Positions 19,586 to 30,977 of a stretch of 64,000 bases of DNA are shown in pieces. Numbering within the stretch: position 1 is the stretch's first letter; each line of letters begins with the position of its first letter. A program made the translations under genes and the position numbers. The stretch is from Zizania palustris. Taxonomy: Eukaryota > Streptophyta > Magnoliopsida > Poales > Poaceae. The notes below the pieces were generated by a model. That model was not told the DNA's origin. It ran no database searches and saw only the letters and a program-made list of their open reading frames with translations. The stretch spans positions 88,034,162 to 88,098,161 of the forward strand of contig JAAALK010000079.1 in assembly GCA_019279435.1 (NCBI GenBank), in the 5' to 3' direction.

Positions 19586-20019
19586 ACCGCACGACCTATA
19601 CTGCTCTTCGAGAAGTTTCACATTGCAGGTTCGGCTTCCGTCACTGACACGTGGGTCTGGTAATTGGAACGGCGCGCAACCGCTGAAGAAATCGACCGTT
19701 ACTTTTTTTACAGAGGGTAACGGCTATCTGCGCTGTAACGGTCATATTGACGGTACCCCACGACGTTCGCACTCCGTAACCATCTCCACGACAAAGGGCA
19801 CTCCGTAACCGCTTTCGCGACGCTTATGCTCCGAAACCGTTCTACTCCCCGAGAGTTCTCTCACTGTGCCAAAACTCGGGGACGAAGGTTTTAAAATATT
19901 GGGCTGAAAATCCTGAGCTAAGTCATAATATCTTCGAATTCCCTTTAAGCCTCAGAAACTAGAAATGTTCCTTTCGTATACTGCCTTCTTTCTAAAAATA
20001 GGTTATCTACAGAAAGGCG
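19586..20019. other. Non-coding region between antisense promoter and 3' LTR
   Basis: No gene seen. It contains short repeated CCGTAACCG/CGGTAACGG-type words (about 19680-19850) that could be promoter elements of the antisense gene. Confidence 0.5.
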
Positions 20020-20034
20020 TATTCGAGGGGCTAC
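20020..20034 (+). promoter_or_regulatory. Polypurine tract of Element 1
   Basis: TTCGAGGGGCTAC immediately before the 3' LTR start TGTTGG. Confidence 0.8.
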
Positions 20035-20532
20035 TGTTGGGGGAAATTATTCCATTTCCAAGACTTAAAGGCTAACCCTCCGTGGGCTCCAGGAAGATCC
20101 CGAAGGTGGCGGACTGATGTTCGAAGCATACGTCAGCACGGTCGGAGGGTGTCACGATGCGAAGTCACGGAGGACCCTCCGAAGGGAAGAAGGAGGCCTC
20201 GAACCAGGAAGACATGATTGATTGGATGCCCTGCTTATCCATCTACCCTACGGCACTTTACCGTGTATAACCTTGTTTATAATATTGAATAAATTCTACC
20301 ATGCCAGTCATAATATAGGGGTAAATAGGTCTATTCCTTAAGCCTTTTTTCCCTATAAATACCCCCCATTGTACCTTGTAAGAAGGATCCAGAACTAGTT
20401 GTTCAAGCATATACATTCGGACCTCTTGAGTTGTTATCCTTTACGGAGGCTCAAGTTTGTCCTAAAACACAAACCTCTTGTCTGTTTGTTCTTGATCACC
20501 GAGAACCTGTTGGTGTAACTTTTACGCCAACA
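20035..20532 (+). mobile_element. Element 1 3' LTR (498 bp)
   Basis: Nearly identical to 8696-9192. Differences seen by eye: AATACGTG/AAGACATG, ATGTCAG/ATGCCAG and one extra T before CCCTATAAAT. Confidence 0.96.
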
Positions 20533-20621
20533 GTGACCAACGACATGATTCCTGGGGGAAGCTTTTGGAGTTCTTCTTACCGTTGTTCTTCATCCTTTCC
20601 TTGGTTCACCCGCCACTTTTC

Positions 20622-21444
20622 TAAAGGTTATGCCCAAGAAAATTAAATGGATCTGAAGTTCTGATGGGAAGTATCAGAAGTTCTGGTTAATTTCTGGTCT
20701 CGATACAGAGAGCAATTGTTGCTTCGGAAGTTCCGATATGGTATCAGAAGTTCAGACGAGCCAGAAGTTCCGATTTAGAATCGAGGAATTTTTTACTGAT
20801 CATAAGTTCCGATATGATATCGGAAGTTCCGAGGTGGGCAAAAACATATTAGATCTGTTGCATGTCGTAATGTATCAGGATACCTAAAATACCCTGTTGG
20901 AAGTCCCGATACAGGATCGGAAGTTCCGACGTGGGCAAACAGATTGGATCTATTACGGTTTTTAGGGTTTCAGGATAAGAACGACCCAGGGGCACTCAGC
21001 CCTATATAAGGAGAGGAGGAGGATGTCTTGGGGACAGTAATAAGCCTATATTAGACCTAGCCAATAAAGAGTTCTCTCCACCCCTTCTTGATGTCAAACG
21101 TTGAGGTCAAGGATCCCGGTCTCTCACGTGCGGTGCTAGCACGCTGCCGTGGGAGGTACTCCATCCCTGTACGTGTGGACTCCGTGGATGCGTTGCTCCA
21201 ATAGCGACGCTCATGAATGTCTACATGCAAACAACTACGTCATCTTCATCGATCAGATCGACGAAAGACATCAAGGATGAAGCAAGGAGAGGCTAGACGC
21301 GCTGCTCCAACATATTCTTCCGCTGCACCTAGCACGTTTTGTGCTAGAAGGTACCGATCTATGATCTCACATGCACATGAGCCTAGGGCCATATGACATA
21401 AATTTTGAATTTGCCGGATAGCGTAGCTCCCCTATTCCCTAATA
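20622..21444 (+). mobile_element. Element 2 5' LTR (823 bp)
   Basis: Alignment to the 3' LTR sets the borders. A TATA box TATATAAG is at 21003-21010. The U3 carries an array of TCGGAAGTTCCGA-type words. Confidence 0.9.
20724..20929 (+). repeat. Array of TCGGAAGTTCCGA dyad words in the copia U3
   Basis: Exact 13-mers at 20724-20736, 20820-20832 and 20917-20929, with five or more near-copies between and before them (such as CCAGAAGTTCCGA, ATAAGTTCCGA, TTGGAAGTCCCGA). The word is a perfect 6-1-6 dyad. The 3' LTR has the same array with exact copies at 37088-37100 and 37164-37176. Confidence 0.95.
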
Positions 21445-21445
21445 G

Positions 21446-21457
21446 TGGTATCAGAGC
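21446..21457 (+). promoter_or_regulatory. Primer binding site, initiator tRNA-Met
   Basis: TGGTATCAGAGC one base after the LTR; the standard site of plant copia elements. Confidence 0.95.
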
Positions 21458-22609
21458 CTACGTGCGTAGTGTTCGATCTTGATCCTTCATGTATGGAGAT
21501 ACATGGTGGAAAACATATTAGATCTGTTTCTGTCCGCGGCAAATCGGAAGTTCCGATGGCGAATCGGAAGTTTCGATACTGATCGGATTTTCCGATACCA
21601 AATAATGTTTCGCTATAGAAGGCAATTATTGCGATGTGGGATTCCGATATTGATCGGAAGTTCTGATGCCAGATCGGAAGTTCCGACCCGTGCGATTTTG
21701 AAAAACTAAGCTTGCTGACCCGGGTTTTTCAGATCCATAATCCAGTCATTTGTAGATTGCCCGCCTAACTTTGTTTTGTAGAGAATGTCGTGACTAGCAT
21801 GGCCTTGGTTAAATGTGATGTATGATATGCATGCAATGAATGTAAATTAAATATGGCATGTGTGTCATGGTTATTTACAGCCCAAGGCTGATGCAAAATT
21901 CATTACGGCTTGCATGTCGTTTCCACGGTGCTTCAGCCCATGTAATTAGTATAGCCTATGCGAGATGGACTAGTACTATTCATGGAGGCCAGGAGCACGC
22001 ACTCAATGACGGGAGCCATGGAGATGGAGATCACCATGTGAGGAAGGCCATGCTATGTCACAGTTAATATGATTGCCTGTGATGCTTTCTTATGTTCTTG
22101 TTACTCTATTCTTGCATGTTTCGTGTGCGCTAGGGACGTTACGATGCTAGAGTAGTTTTCCCTCAGAAAATTAAGTGTTGATGCTCTTACCAATAGTTGC
22201 ACCCACTAAGGTTCGTGCTCATCGATAGTGGGTCTGCCAAAGCAGGGTGCTATCTTTTATCTCGACCACTTGGGGTGGAAGTCGGACTTCTGCATGCATA
22301 GTGTTGGTTCACTTGACAAGGCTATCAAAACGGTTTTGGGCCTTGGAGCATAGGAGTTGGGGTCGAGCATTTGATGCTTCTCCAATGACAAGAGTCACAT
22401 ATGATGTGATTAGCAAGGAGTTGCTTACCTATGTCAACTAGCTTCTAGCAGTGATGCCAAAGCTCAGTAGGAGATAGCGTGACCATGGATCTTGAGCCAC
22501 TATTAGTCATGAGAGGGAAAGTGACCGGTTTAGATAGTGGAACATCTTTTATTGGATAGAAGATAAACATTGCATAGTGCTAAACCTCACATTTAATCTT
22601 TTATAGATC
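21458..22609 (+). other. Element 2 untranslated leader
   Basis: About 1.15 kb without a convincing frame. It contains more dyad words (exact at 21544-21556 and 21674-21686). Otherwise no feature is seen. Confidence 0.7.
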
Positions 22610-23500
22610 ATGGCACCTACTACGTCTACTATTAAGAGCACTCTAGTTTTTAATTTGTGATCTATTCTTGAACGAGATAAATTGTCTGGACCGAACTTTA
22701 GGGATTGGTATCAAAACTTGAGAATTTTTCTCAAGCAAGAGAAAAAGGATTATGTTCTAGAGGAACCTCACCCTGCTGAACCAGGAGAGGATGCTTCTAC
22801 AGCAGATAAGCGTGCTTATGAGAAGCATGCTAGTGATTCCGTGGATGTCAGCTGTCTGATGCTTTCCTGCATGTCCTCTCGGTTGCAGAAACAGTATGAG
22901 GAACGTGATGCCTACGATATGATCTTAGGGCTTAAGGGCATGTTTCAGGACCAAGCAAGGACAAAAAGATACAATGTGTCTAAATACTTGTTTGGTAGAA
23001 GGCTGGCTGAAGAGAGTCTAGTGAGCCCTCACGTGATTAAGATGATTGATTACGTGGAGACTCTAGAAAGACTAGGCACTCCACTGGATATATACCTCGC
23101 TATTGATGATATTCTCTAGTCGCTCCCATTGAGCTTTAAGCCGTTCATCATGAATTATAACAATGTTGGACTGGAGAAGACATTGGCTGAGTTGCATGAG
23201 ATGCTGAAATCTGCTGAGGAGAGTATCAAGAAGGCTTCAAACCATGTGATGGTTGTTCAGAATGAGGGCAAAAATAGGAGGAGGAAGAAGGCTAAGACTA
23301 CAGATGCGATCTCTAGTGTAAAGTCTAAACCGACTAGAAAGTCCATGTCTGGTCCTGCCAACTCTGATGTGTGTCACTATTGCCACAAGCTTGGACATTG
23401 GGAGCGCAACTGCAAGGTATACCTGGAAGAGCAGAAAAACAAGAAGGGAAGTGGGACTTCCGCTTCAGGTATTAATGTTATTGAAATTAATCTTTCTACT
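22610..23500 (+). pseudogene. gag: copia gag (Element 2), two stops
   Basis: The likely start is ATG 22610, with a TGA 16 codons in (22658). The frame then runs through LSGPNFRDWYQNLR, the typical copia gag opening, and a region with a DAYDMILGLKGMF pattern. A TAG at 23117-23119 interrupts LAIDDIL/SLP. A CCHC zinc knuckle (CHYCHKLGHWERNC) sits near 23370-23411, preceded by a lysine-rich stretch. Apart from the two stops the phase is preserved to the protease. Confidence 0.9.
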
Positions 23501-24612
23501 CGTCCAAATGATTCATGGGTATTTGATACCGGATCGATGATTCATATTTGCAAATCATTGCAGAGGCTGAGTAGAGTAAGAAAGTGTGCAAGTAGCGAGC
23601 TAGATATCTGTGTTGGGAATGGTGCAAAGAGTTCAGCGTTGGCCATCGACGTCTATTCATTGTCGCTACCGTTAGGATTAGTTTTGGAGTTAAATAATTG
23701 TTATTTCATTCCCGCCTTAGGCAGAAACATTATCTCTTGTTCATGTTTAGAGGAAGATGGTTTTGAACTCGTAATAAAAAACAAGAGTTGTTCAATATTT
23801 TCGGATGGCATGCTCTATGATTTCAAACAACGACTCAATGATTTGAACTCTACCTACGTCTGACATTATTGTTTGGGTCATACAAATGAGAAGCGTGTAC
23901 AGAAGCTCCATAGTGATTGACTTTTGGAGTTATTTGAGAGGGTGAGTGAGCTTTTGGCCATAGTACATACTGATGTGTGTGGTCCAATGAGTCACACGGC
24001 TAGGAAAGAGTTTCAATACTTTATTACTTTTCCAACGACTTTAGTAGATATGGCTATGTCTACTTGATGAGGCATAAGTTGTATGAGGTACAAAATCATA
24101 CAGGCAAGACAATTAAATTTCTACGATCGGATCATGGGGGTGAATATTTGATCCGTGACCACCCCATTCTTGGGGAAGGTTCACAAAAGGCAAGGGGATT
24201 TGGAAGCAAAGAGCTCGACTAAAAATGAAATGAATATTATTATGCCCATCTAGGGGAAGAAGAGGCTCTTTCATAATAGAATACTGATCGACGCTAGCGA
24301 GGTGCGGTATTTTTGGGGTCGTGTCCATCTGAAGCAGTGTGGAATTGTTCCACAGCTGACTCCACCCAACACGCCTCAATGGAATGAGGTGTCCGAGCGG
24401 AGAAACCGCACTTTGTTGGACATGGTGCGGTCCATGATGAGTCACACTGATCTTCCATTATCCTTTTGGGGTGACGCTCTAGAAATTGCAGCTTTCACGA
24501 TTAATAGAGTTCCATCTAAGTCAGTAGAGAAGACACCATATGAGATGTGGTCTGGGAGGCGTCCCAGTTTGCCTTTTCTAAAGATTTGGGGATGTGAGGC
24601 ATAAGTTAAGCG
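23501..24612 (+). pseudogene. copia protease and integrase (Element 2), broken
   Basis: Protease active site WVFDTGS at about 23517-23537. Integrase remnants follow: DVCGPMS, RSDHGGEYL, then, after a foreign segment, CGIVPQLTPPNTPQWN, SERRNRTLLDMVRSMM and SFWGDALE. Several frameshifts and stops occur between 23862 and 24130, and part of the catalytic core is missing. An insertion of about 170 bp separates EYL from the expected downstream residues. Confidence 0.88.
24158..24328. other. Unexplained segment of about 170 bp inside the copia integrase
   Basis: Copia-like sequence stops after GGTGAATATTTGATCC and resumes at CATCTGAAGCAGTGTGG. The segment between begins CCCCATTCTTGGGG and ends TTTTTGGGGTCGTGTCC. 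I see no clear terminal repeats or target duplication and cannot identify its source. Confidence 0.55.
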
Positions 24613-24613
24613 T

Positions 24614-25996
24614 ATGACGTCTGACAAGCTCAGTCCTAAGTCTTACAAGTGCTTCTTTGTAGGGTATCCTAGGGAAACCAAAGGATACTATTTCTATAAT
24701 AGAGAGGAGGGCAAAGTGTTTGTCGCTTGGAATGGTATATTCCTTGAGAAAGAGTTTCTCTCAAAAGGAGTTAGTGGGAGGAGTGTGCATCTCAAAGAGG
24801 TTCGAGAGCCACTGGAAAGTGTTCCAGATCCCACTGAACAAGAACAGGAGGCGCAAGATGTTGCTGACCCTGTTATGGATGTGCCAGCCCCACGGAGGTA
24901 TGGGAGAGTAGTCCATGCGCCAGAGAGGTACATGTTCTTGACCACTAGGCATCACGACGTGTTGTTGTTGGACAACGACGAGCCCAAGACCTATGCGAAA
25001 GCAGTGATGGGACCAAACTCTTTGAAATGTCTTGGAGCCATTGGATCTGAGTTGGAGTCCATGTGTGTCAATCAAGTTTGGAACTTGGTTGATCGACCTG
25101 ATGGTGTAAAAACTATTGAGTGTAAATGGATCTTCAAGAAAAAGATAGACGTTGATGGAAATGCTCACATCTATAAGGCACGATTGGTGGCGAAATGTTT
25201 CATATAGATTCAAGGTGTTGATTATGATGAAACATTTTCACCCGTCGCTATGCATAAGTCTATTCGGATCATCCTAGCTATTGTCACATTTTATGATTAT
25301 GAGATATGGCAAATGGATGTCAAGACGGCTTTCCTAAACAGAAACCTAAGTGAGGATGTGTACGTGACACAACATGAAGGTCTTGACGGTCCGGGGAATG
25401 CTGGAAAAGTTTGTAAGTTGCTAAAGTCCATTTATGAATTGAAGCAAGCTTCTCGGAGTTGGAATCTTTGTTTTGATGAGGTAGTCAAAGGGTTTGGCTT
25501 CATCAAGAATGAAGAAGAGCCTTGTGTTTACAGAAAGGCTAGTGGGAGCTCACTTGTGTTTTTGGTCCTATATGTGGATGACATATTGTTGATCGGAAAC
25601 GACATTCCTTTGTTGAATGTTGTTAAGACTTCACTGAAAAATAGTTTTTCGATGTAAAATCTTGGAGAGGCAGCATACATTTTGGGCATAAATATCTATA
25701 GAGATAGATCAAAATGGTTAATTGGATTAAGCTAAAGTATGTACATTGACAAGGTTTTGAAACGGTTCAAAATGCAGAATTCCAAGAAGGGTTTTATGCC
25801 AATGTCACATGGTATATATCTTAGTAAGACTCAGTGTGCTGTGACACCTGATGAGCTAGAGAAGATGAGTGCGATCTCGTATGCCTCCGCAATTGGATCC
25901 ATCATGTATGCCATGCTGTGTACACGCCCAGATGTGTCATATGCTCTAAGTGTTACGAGCAGTAAAGAGTATCCTCAAGTACTTGAGAAGGACTGA
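24614..25996 (+). pseudogene. copia reverse transcriptase (Element 2), broken
   Basis: Three open pieces in one phase, separated by stops: 24614-25207 ending ARLVAKCFI, 25250-25657 with QMDVKTAFLN and the catalytic YVDDILL, and 25739-25996 with SAIGSIMYAMLCTRPD. The stops (CATATAG at 25207 and TGTAA at 25657) and a TAA at about 25735 kill the frame. Motif order is standard for copia RT. Confidence 0.92.
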
Positions 25997-26074
25997 GGAA
26001 ATGTTCCTGGTTTACGGGGGTGAAGAGGAGCTCATTGTAAGTGGTTACACAGATGCTAGCTTTTAGACCGATAA

Positions 26075-26515
26075 AAATGATTCTCGGTCACAATCTGTCT
26101 TTATGTTCTGCCTCAATGAGGCGCAGTGAGTTGGAAGAGTTCCAAGCAAGAGACGGTGCCCGATTCTACAACAGAAGCTGAGTATATCGCTGCTTCAGAA
26201 GCGGCGAAGGAGGCCGTTTGGATCATGAAGTTTGTTTCTAAGTTGGGTGTTGTTACTAGTGCGTCCAGTCCAATGGACCTCTATTGTGATAATAGTGGTG
26301 CCATTGCGCAAGCCAAGGAGCCTAGATCACACCAGAAATCCAAACATATACTTCAACGATATCACCTGATCCGCGAGATCATTGAGAGAGGTGATGTGAA
26401 GATTTGTAAGGTGCACACGAATTTGAACACGGCGGATTCGTTGACAAAGCCTCTTCCACAGCCCAAGCATGAGGCACATATGAGCTCCATGGGTATTAGA
26501 TACTTGCGTGAGTGA
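26075..26515 (+). pseudogene. copia RNase H (Element 2)
   Basis: The open piece has WKSSKQETVPDSTTEAEY, LYCDNSGAIAQAKEP, HILQRYHLIRE and ADSLTKPLP, the complete C-terminal RNase H signature, ending in a TGA after RYLRE. The N-terminal part before 26126 is frameshifted. It is the last coding domain of the element. Confidence 0.92.
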
Positions 26516-26803
26516 GTCATATGTTTGTGAAAGATGCTAGTAGAGTCTATGCTAATGTTTGAGGATAACTTTTATCTTGTTCCTTAAATAAATATCATTT
26601 GCATTTAATTAATGAGTATGACTTGTTATGTGAAACTTTTTGCTTTATGACGATGTTGTTCAAAAGGGTCCCTAATCTTGTCATCATGTGGGACAGTGAT
26701 GATACATGGATTAGCACATCCGACAGATTGATGATTGTGTTTCATAGATCATAGACATAGAGATGTCAAATCAGTGATGTGGACACATGTTGGTGAACAT
26801 GGT
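26516..26803 (+). other. Element 2 3' untranslated region, left part
   Basis: No coding signal. It is interrupted by Element 3 at the duplicated ATGGT (26799-26803) and continues at 36254. Confidence 0.75.
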
Positions 26804-27084
26804 TGTTGACGCAGAAATGTGCACCTGCACTTGGGCCGGTTCGACGTCCAAAAGTATCGCAACGATACCGACGCCGTGTTCCGACTACCCTAAATAGTGA
26901 TAAGGGATTTGGAGTCGCCAGGCAATCAGATAAATAATTAATATTTTAATCCAATTGGCCGAAAGTATCAATAATAATGTAAACAATAATAAAATGAATA
27001 AATACCTGGAATAGGCCAATTCGAAGGCCGATTCGGAGTTACATTGGAGACTGGCCCGAAGGGTCCCTAGGGCACCTTCGGCCT

Positions 27085-27375
27085 CAGGCCCGGTCAGACC
27101 GTAGGTACAACCTCGGTCAGACCGGGGGTGCGGAGGGGGCTTCAGGATTGGACCCCGAAGGTAGCTGCGAAGGGTGACTAAGGCGGTCTGATCGGTGAAG
27201 TATCTCCGGTCGGACCGTGCGGGTAGAATTCAGCACGCGTGGAATCGGCGAAGGCTCTGGCGTAGCGCAATGCGAAGGGTTCCGGTCAGACCAATGGAGC
27301 GCCACTGGTCTGACCGGCTATTGCCGACAACGGCGTGACGAGGTCCGGTCAGATCAAAGTCCCAACGCCGGTCGA
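27085..27375 (-). repeat. Array of CCGGTCNGACCGG dyad words in Element 3 LTR
   Basis: Eight near-copies of a 6-1-6 dyad lie within 290 bp. The same array occurs in the other LTR (35290-35580; exact at 35293-35305), and an exact copy is at 32086-32098 in an internal spacer. Confidence 0.9.
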
Positions 27376-27583
27376 ACCGACGTAGCAGATCCGATCTGTG
27401 AACCTCGGTATCCTTAACAAATAATCTCTGATCGCCTCCAAACATCGCAGAGATGTTTATGAGGGCAATAGACCTACAAAAACAACCAAAGATCAAATAC
27501 AATTCGGCCAAGGGGCCGAATTACCAAATATGGCGATAAAAACCGATAAAAGGGATAGCAATCCGTTACGTGGATTAACGGGA

Positions 27584-27599
27584 GGTTCACAAGCGAACC
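27584..27599 (-). other. Leader hairpin, Element 3 version
   Basis: On the sense (minus) strand GGTTC-GCTTGT-GAACC, a 5-bp stem with 6-nt loop, about 160 bp after the TATA box. The same is found in the 5' LTR at 35787-35802. Confidence 0.6.
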
Positions 27600-28026
27600 A
27601 GCAAGGGTTACCGTGATTACGGACGCGGCAGACGGAGGGCTTTCGAGCAAACCCACGAAGATGCGGAAAGTAAAGAAAAGTAAATGCGATTCAAAGCTAG
27701 GGCTTTGGATTTTTTGGGATTGGAGAAAGAGGCTTGAATCGGCCTTGCCCCTAGTATTTATAGGGGTGGGCTGGTGGTCCCTGGCTAAAAATACAGTAGG
27801 ATTCAGCCAAAATTCGGTTGAGATAATATTTGGACAAACACAATTCGAATCCACTTCGGATTCACATTCTGAATCCCTAGTCGTTTTGACCAAGCCCATG
27901 GGTCTGGTCTGACCAAGCCTGGCCGGTTGGATCGGCCTATGCTAGGTTTGGCATATTTTCGGTGAAAAATACCATTTTCAGTATTTTGCTTAGCTTGACC
28001 ATTAATGCCATTTTTTGCTATAAACA

Positions 28027-28177
28027 CATGCCCCCTCACTTTTAGCAAACTTAGTGAGCTAAAAGCATTACGAGCCTTGGGCGATACTTTTAATATCGAC
28101 CTTTTGACACTTTAAGCGTTTTGCCACACACTTGGGAAGTACTTTTTCAAATATCTACCATTCAAAGCCCTTCGAAA
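28027..28177 (-). promoter_or_regulatory. Element 3 polypurine tract and 3' untranslated region
   Basis: TGAGGGGGCATG on the minus strand (28027-28038) abuts the 3' LTR. The rest is non-coding. Confidence 0.75.
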
Positions 28178-29570
28178 TCACTCTCCTTGTAAAGACTCTA
28201 AGACATATGTATTGCCTAGAGCGATTTCAACTACCTTAAAAGGTCCTTCCCAACTAGGCGACCATTTATCAAATTTCGAGCTCTTAGTGCCTAATGGAAA
28301 AATCGTCTTCCATACTAGGTCGTTGATTTGAAACGATTTTGCTTTGACCTTCTTGTTATAGGCTCTAGCTGCTCTTCTTTTATCTTTCTCTATTGCCTCT
28401 AGAGCCTTCAACCTCTTATTGGTCACTTCTTCTAAATTATCCTTCAGAAGTGTCTCATATTCATCGACCGATAAGCCATCTTGCTTAAGAAACCTAAGCG
28501 AGCCAAGATCCACCTCTACCGGTAGAACCACTTCTTGTCCATATACCAACTCATATGGACTGACTTTAGTGGCACCGTGCTTTGCAACTCTACTAGCCCA
28601 TAAAGCTTCGGAAAGCACCTCATGCCACCTCTGTGGAAACTCTTCAATCTTCTTCTTGATTAGTTTAATCACAGTTTTGTTACTAGACTCGGCCTGACCA
28701 TTGGCCTGAGCATAATACGGGGAAGAGTTTACCAATTTGATCCCATAGTATTCGGCAAAGTCCCTCACTTATTTAGCAACAAATGAAGTACCTTGGTATG
28801 TCATGAGAGTTTGGGGAATGCCGAATCTGTGTATAACGTGCTTCAAGATGAAATCAATTACCTTGTTGTGAGTCATGTTCTTGAGCGGCATGGCCTCGGT
28901 CCACTTGATGAAGTAATTCGTTGCCATCAACACGAACGGATGCCCTTTTGAAGATGGAGGATGAATTTGGCCAATGAAGTATAAGCTCCAACCTCGGAAC
29001 AGCCATGGTTTGATAATAGGATTAAGTATCGATGCAGGTACTAGCTGAAAATTACCAAACTTTTGACAAGCTTCACACCCTCTATACTACTTAAAACAGT
29101 CTTCAGTCATATTCGGCCAATAAAAACCTGCCCTTTTGAGCATCCAACCCATTTTTGAGGCCGACTGATGAGTACCGCAAAGCCCTTCATGGACTTCACC
29201 TGCAGCGACTCTAGCTTGATCGTAGTCCAAACACTTCAAAAGTACTCCATCGATAGTCCGGCGATACAACACATCGTCAAGCAAAACAAATTTGAACGCT
29301 TGCCGCCAAACCTTCCGATCAACCTTTTGGCTCGGATTTCTTAAATATTGAACGATTGGGATCCTCCAATCGTCCTTACTGATCAAAGGAGCAATGGCTA
29401 AATTCCCACTAGAATTGGCCTCTAGATTTTCCATTTGGACCTGCCCCCCGAGTGCTAAACCCTCCTGACCACGGTCAGTCGGACCGACCGTGTTGGCCCG
29501 GTTCGACCGGCTATTGCCGGACGGCTGGCACGGGTCGGTCTGACCGGCCTGACATGGTCGGTTGGACCGG
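28150..29570 (-). pseudogene. Integrase of Element 3
   Basis: On the minus strand: HHCC region with HEGLCGTHQSASKM and a CEAC pair, then the catalytic core ending YAQANGQAESSNKT (third catalytic Glu), then the C-terminal SH3-like region (NDLVWKTIFPLGTK, WSPSWEGPFKV). A TAG replaces Tyr before RGCEAC (about 29088) and a TAA follows VAK (about 28770). Other stretches between 28770 and 29086 are readable with DQG-like and IPQTL-like motifs. No active product is expected. Confidence 0.9.
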
Positions 29571-29574
29571 AAAT

Positions 29575-30973
29575 GGATAATAAAACGATAAACACAAACA
29601 CTCCACAAACATGTACCTCGTCTTGGCATCTAGAAGTCGATGACTCAAGAAGGTGATGATGTACTCCTTTCCTTCAATGTCTTGAGTCAACATGGCTCCA
29701 ATCACACTCTCCTCCGCAGCGATATAAAGCCGAAACGTAATCCCGGCCTTCGGTGCCCTTACTACCGGTGGCGTCGATAAGCACTCTTTGATTCTCTCAA
29801 AGACGCGTTGTTGACTTGCCCCCCAAGTGAACCCGACTTCATTTTTAGCTAGAGTATCGAGACAAACACATCAATTTTGCCAGACAAGTTATATATAAAG
29901 CGTCGCAAATAATTAACCTTGCCTAGCAGTTTCTGCACATCTTTCTAACATGCCGACGCTAAACAGCCTATAATTTTCTCAAGCCTCTTAGGATCATTTT
30001 CAATGCCTCTTTCATGGATCATGAATCCTAAGAACTTGCCCGCCGACACGCCAAAAGCACACTTGAGTGGGTTCATTTTTAAGCCATACTGGCGCATTCT
30101 TTCGAAAGCGACCCTCAAATCGGCTAGATGGTTTCTCATAGCATCTGATTTGACCACAACATCATCTATATAAACCTCTAACATAACTCCTAGCAAGCCA
30201 TGAAAGATTAAGTTCATGGCACGTTGATATGTGGAGCCAGCATTCTTTAATCCAAAAGTCATTACGACCCACTCGAACAAGCCGACAAAATCGAGGCAGC
30301 GAAAGACCGTTCTAAAAACGTCCTCTTTGGCCATAAAGATTTGATTATAACCAGTGTTGCCATCAAGAAAACTTAGTACCTTGTGTCCCGAGGCATCGTT
30401 GATCAACATGTCGGCTATTGGCATGGGATACTCGTCTTTCATAGTGGCCTTGTTCAAATCCCTGAAGTCGACGCAGATGCGGATCTTGCCACTCTCCTTC
30501 TTCTCGATGGGCATGATGTTAGCGACCCACTCTACGTACCTGCATGGCCTAATAAAACCTGCCGCTAATAGACGTTCAACTTCCTCTTTAACTCGGTCAT
30601 AGATGGCCGAATTGAAGCGGCACAGTGGTTGTTTATAAGGCCTAAACCCAGGTTTGATGGGAAGTCGATGCTCAACAAGCTCTCGGTTTAAACCAGGCAT
30701 CTCGTTGTAGTCCCATGCGAAGCAATCAGCATATGATCGAAGCAACTTTATTACTTCGGTCTTTACATCACTACTCAAATTCTAATTTACAAACGTCGGC
30801 CTTGGAACACTACCATCTCCTATGTCTACTTGTACCAAAGGATCGGCCGATGAGAAGCCTTGACCTAATTTTTCTACTTCGCTAAAATCTTTAATGGCTT
30901 CGAAAATACTGTCTTGAGAAGACCGATATTGCTCTACACGAGATTTTAGCCAATCAAGATTAGCGCTAGACAT
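29575..30973 (-). pseudogene. Reverse transcriptase and truncated RNase H of Element 3
   Basis: The main open piece (30778-29945) has WVANIMPIEKKESGKIRICVDFRDLNKAT, SFLDGNTGYNQI and the catalytic YIDDVV. The upstream 64 codons (30973-30782) form the linker before RT. RNase H reads to LCLSFYY (about 29577) and then jumps directly into a GC-rich spacer. Compared with Element 4, the rest of RNase H and the whole second RNase H (roughly 0.7 kb) are missing. There are stops between the pieces. Confidence 0.9.
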
Positions 30974-30977
30974 TCCA

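Larger units (their letters stand above)
8696..20532 (+). mobile_element. Element 1: near-intact Ty3/gypsy (Tat-lineage) LTR retrotransposon
   Basis: Both LTRs begin TGTTGGGGGAAATT and end ACGCCAACA, and a 5-bp target duplication GTGAC flanks the element (8691-8695 and 20533-20537). Order: LTR, primer site, gag, UAG, pol (protease, RT, RNase H, second RNase H, integrase), 118-bp tandem array, antisense gene, polypurine tract, LTR. The second RNase H between RT/RNase H and integrase marks the Tat clade. By eye the LTRs differ by about three substitutions and one T indel in 497 bp, so insertion is recent. Confidence 0.96.
26804..28026 (-). mobile_element. Element 3 3' LTR (1223 bp)
   Basis: Contains the minus-strand TATA box CCTATAAATAC (27756-27764), a leader hairpin at 27584-27599 and at least eight CCGGTCNGACCGG-like words between 27085 and 27375. 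Confidence 0.93.
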
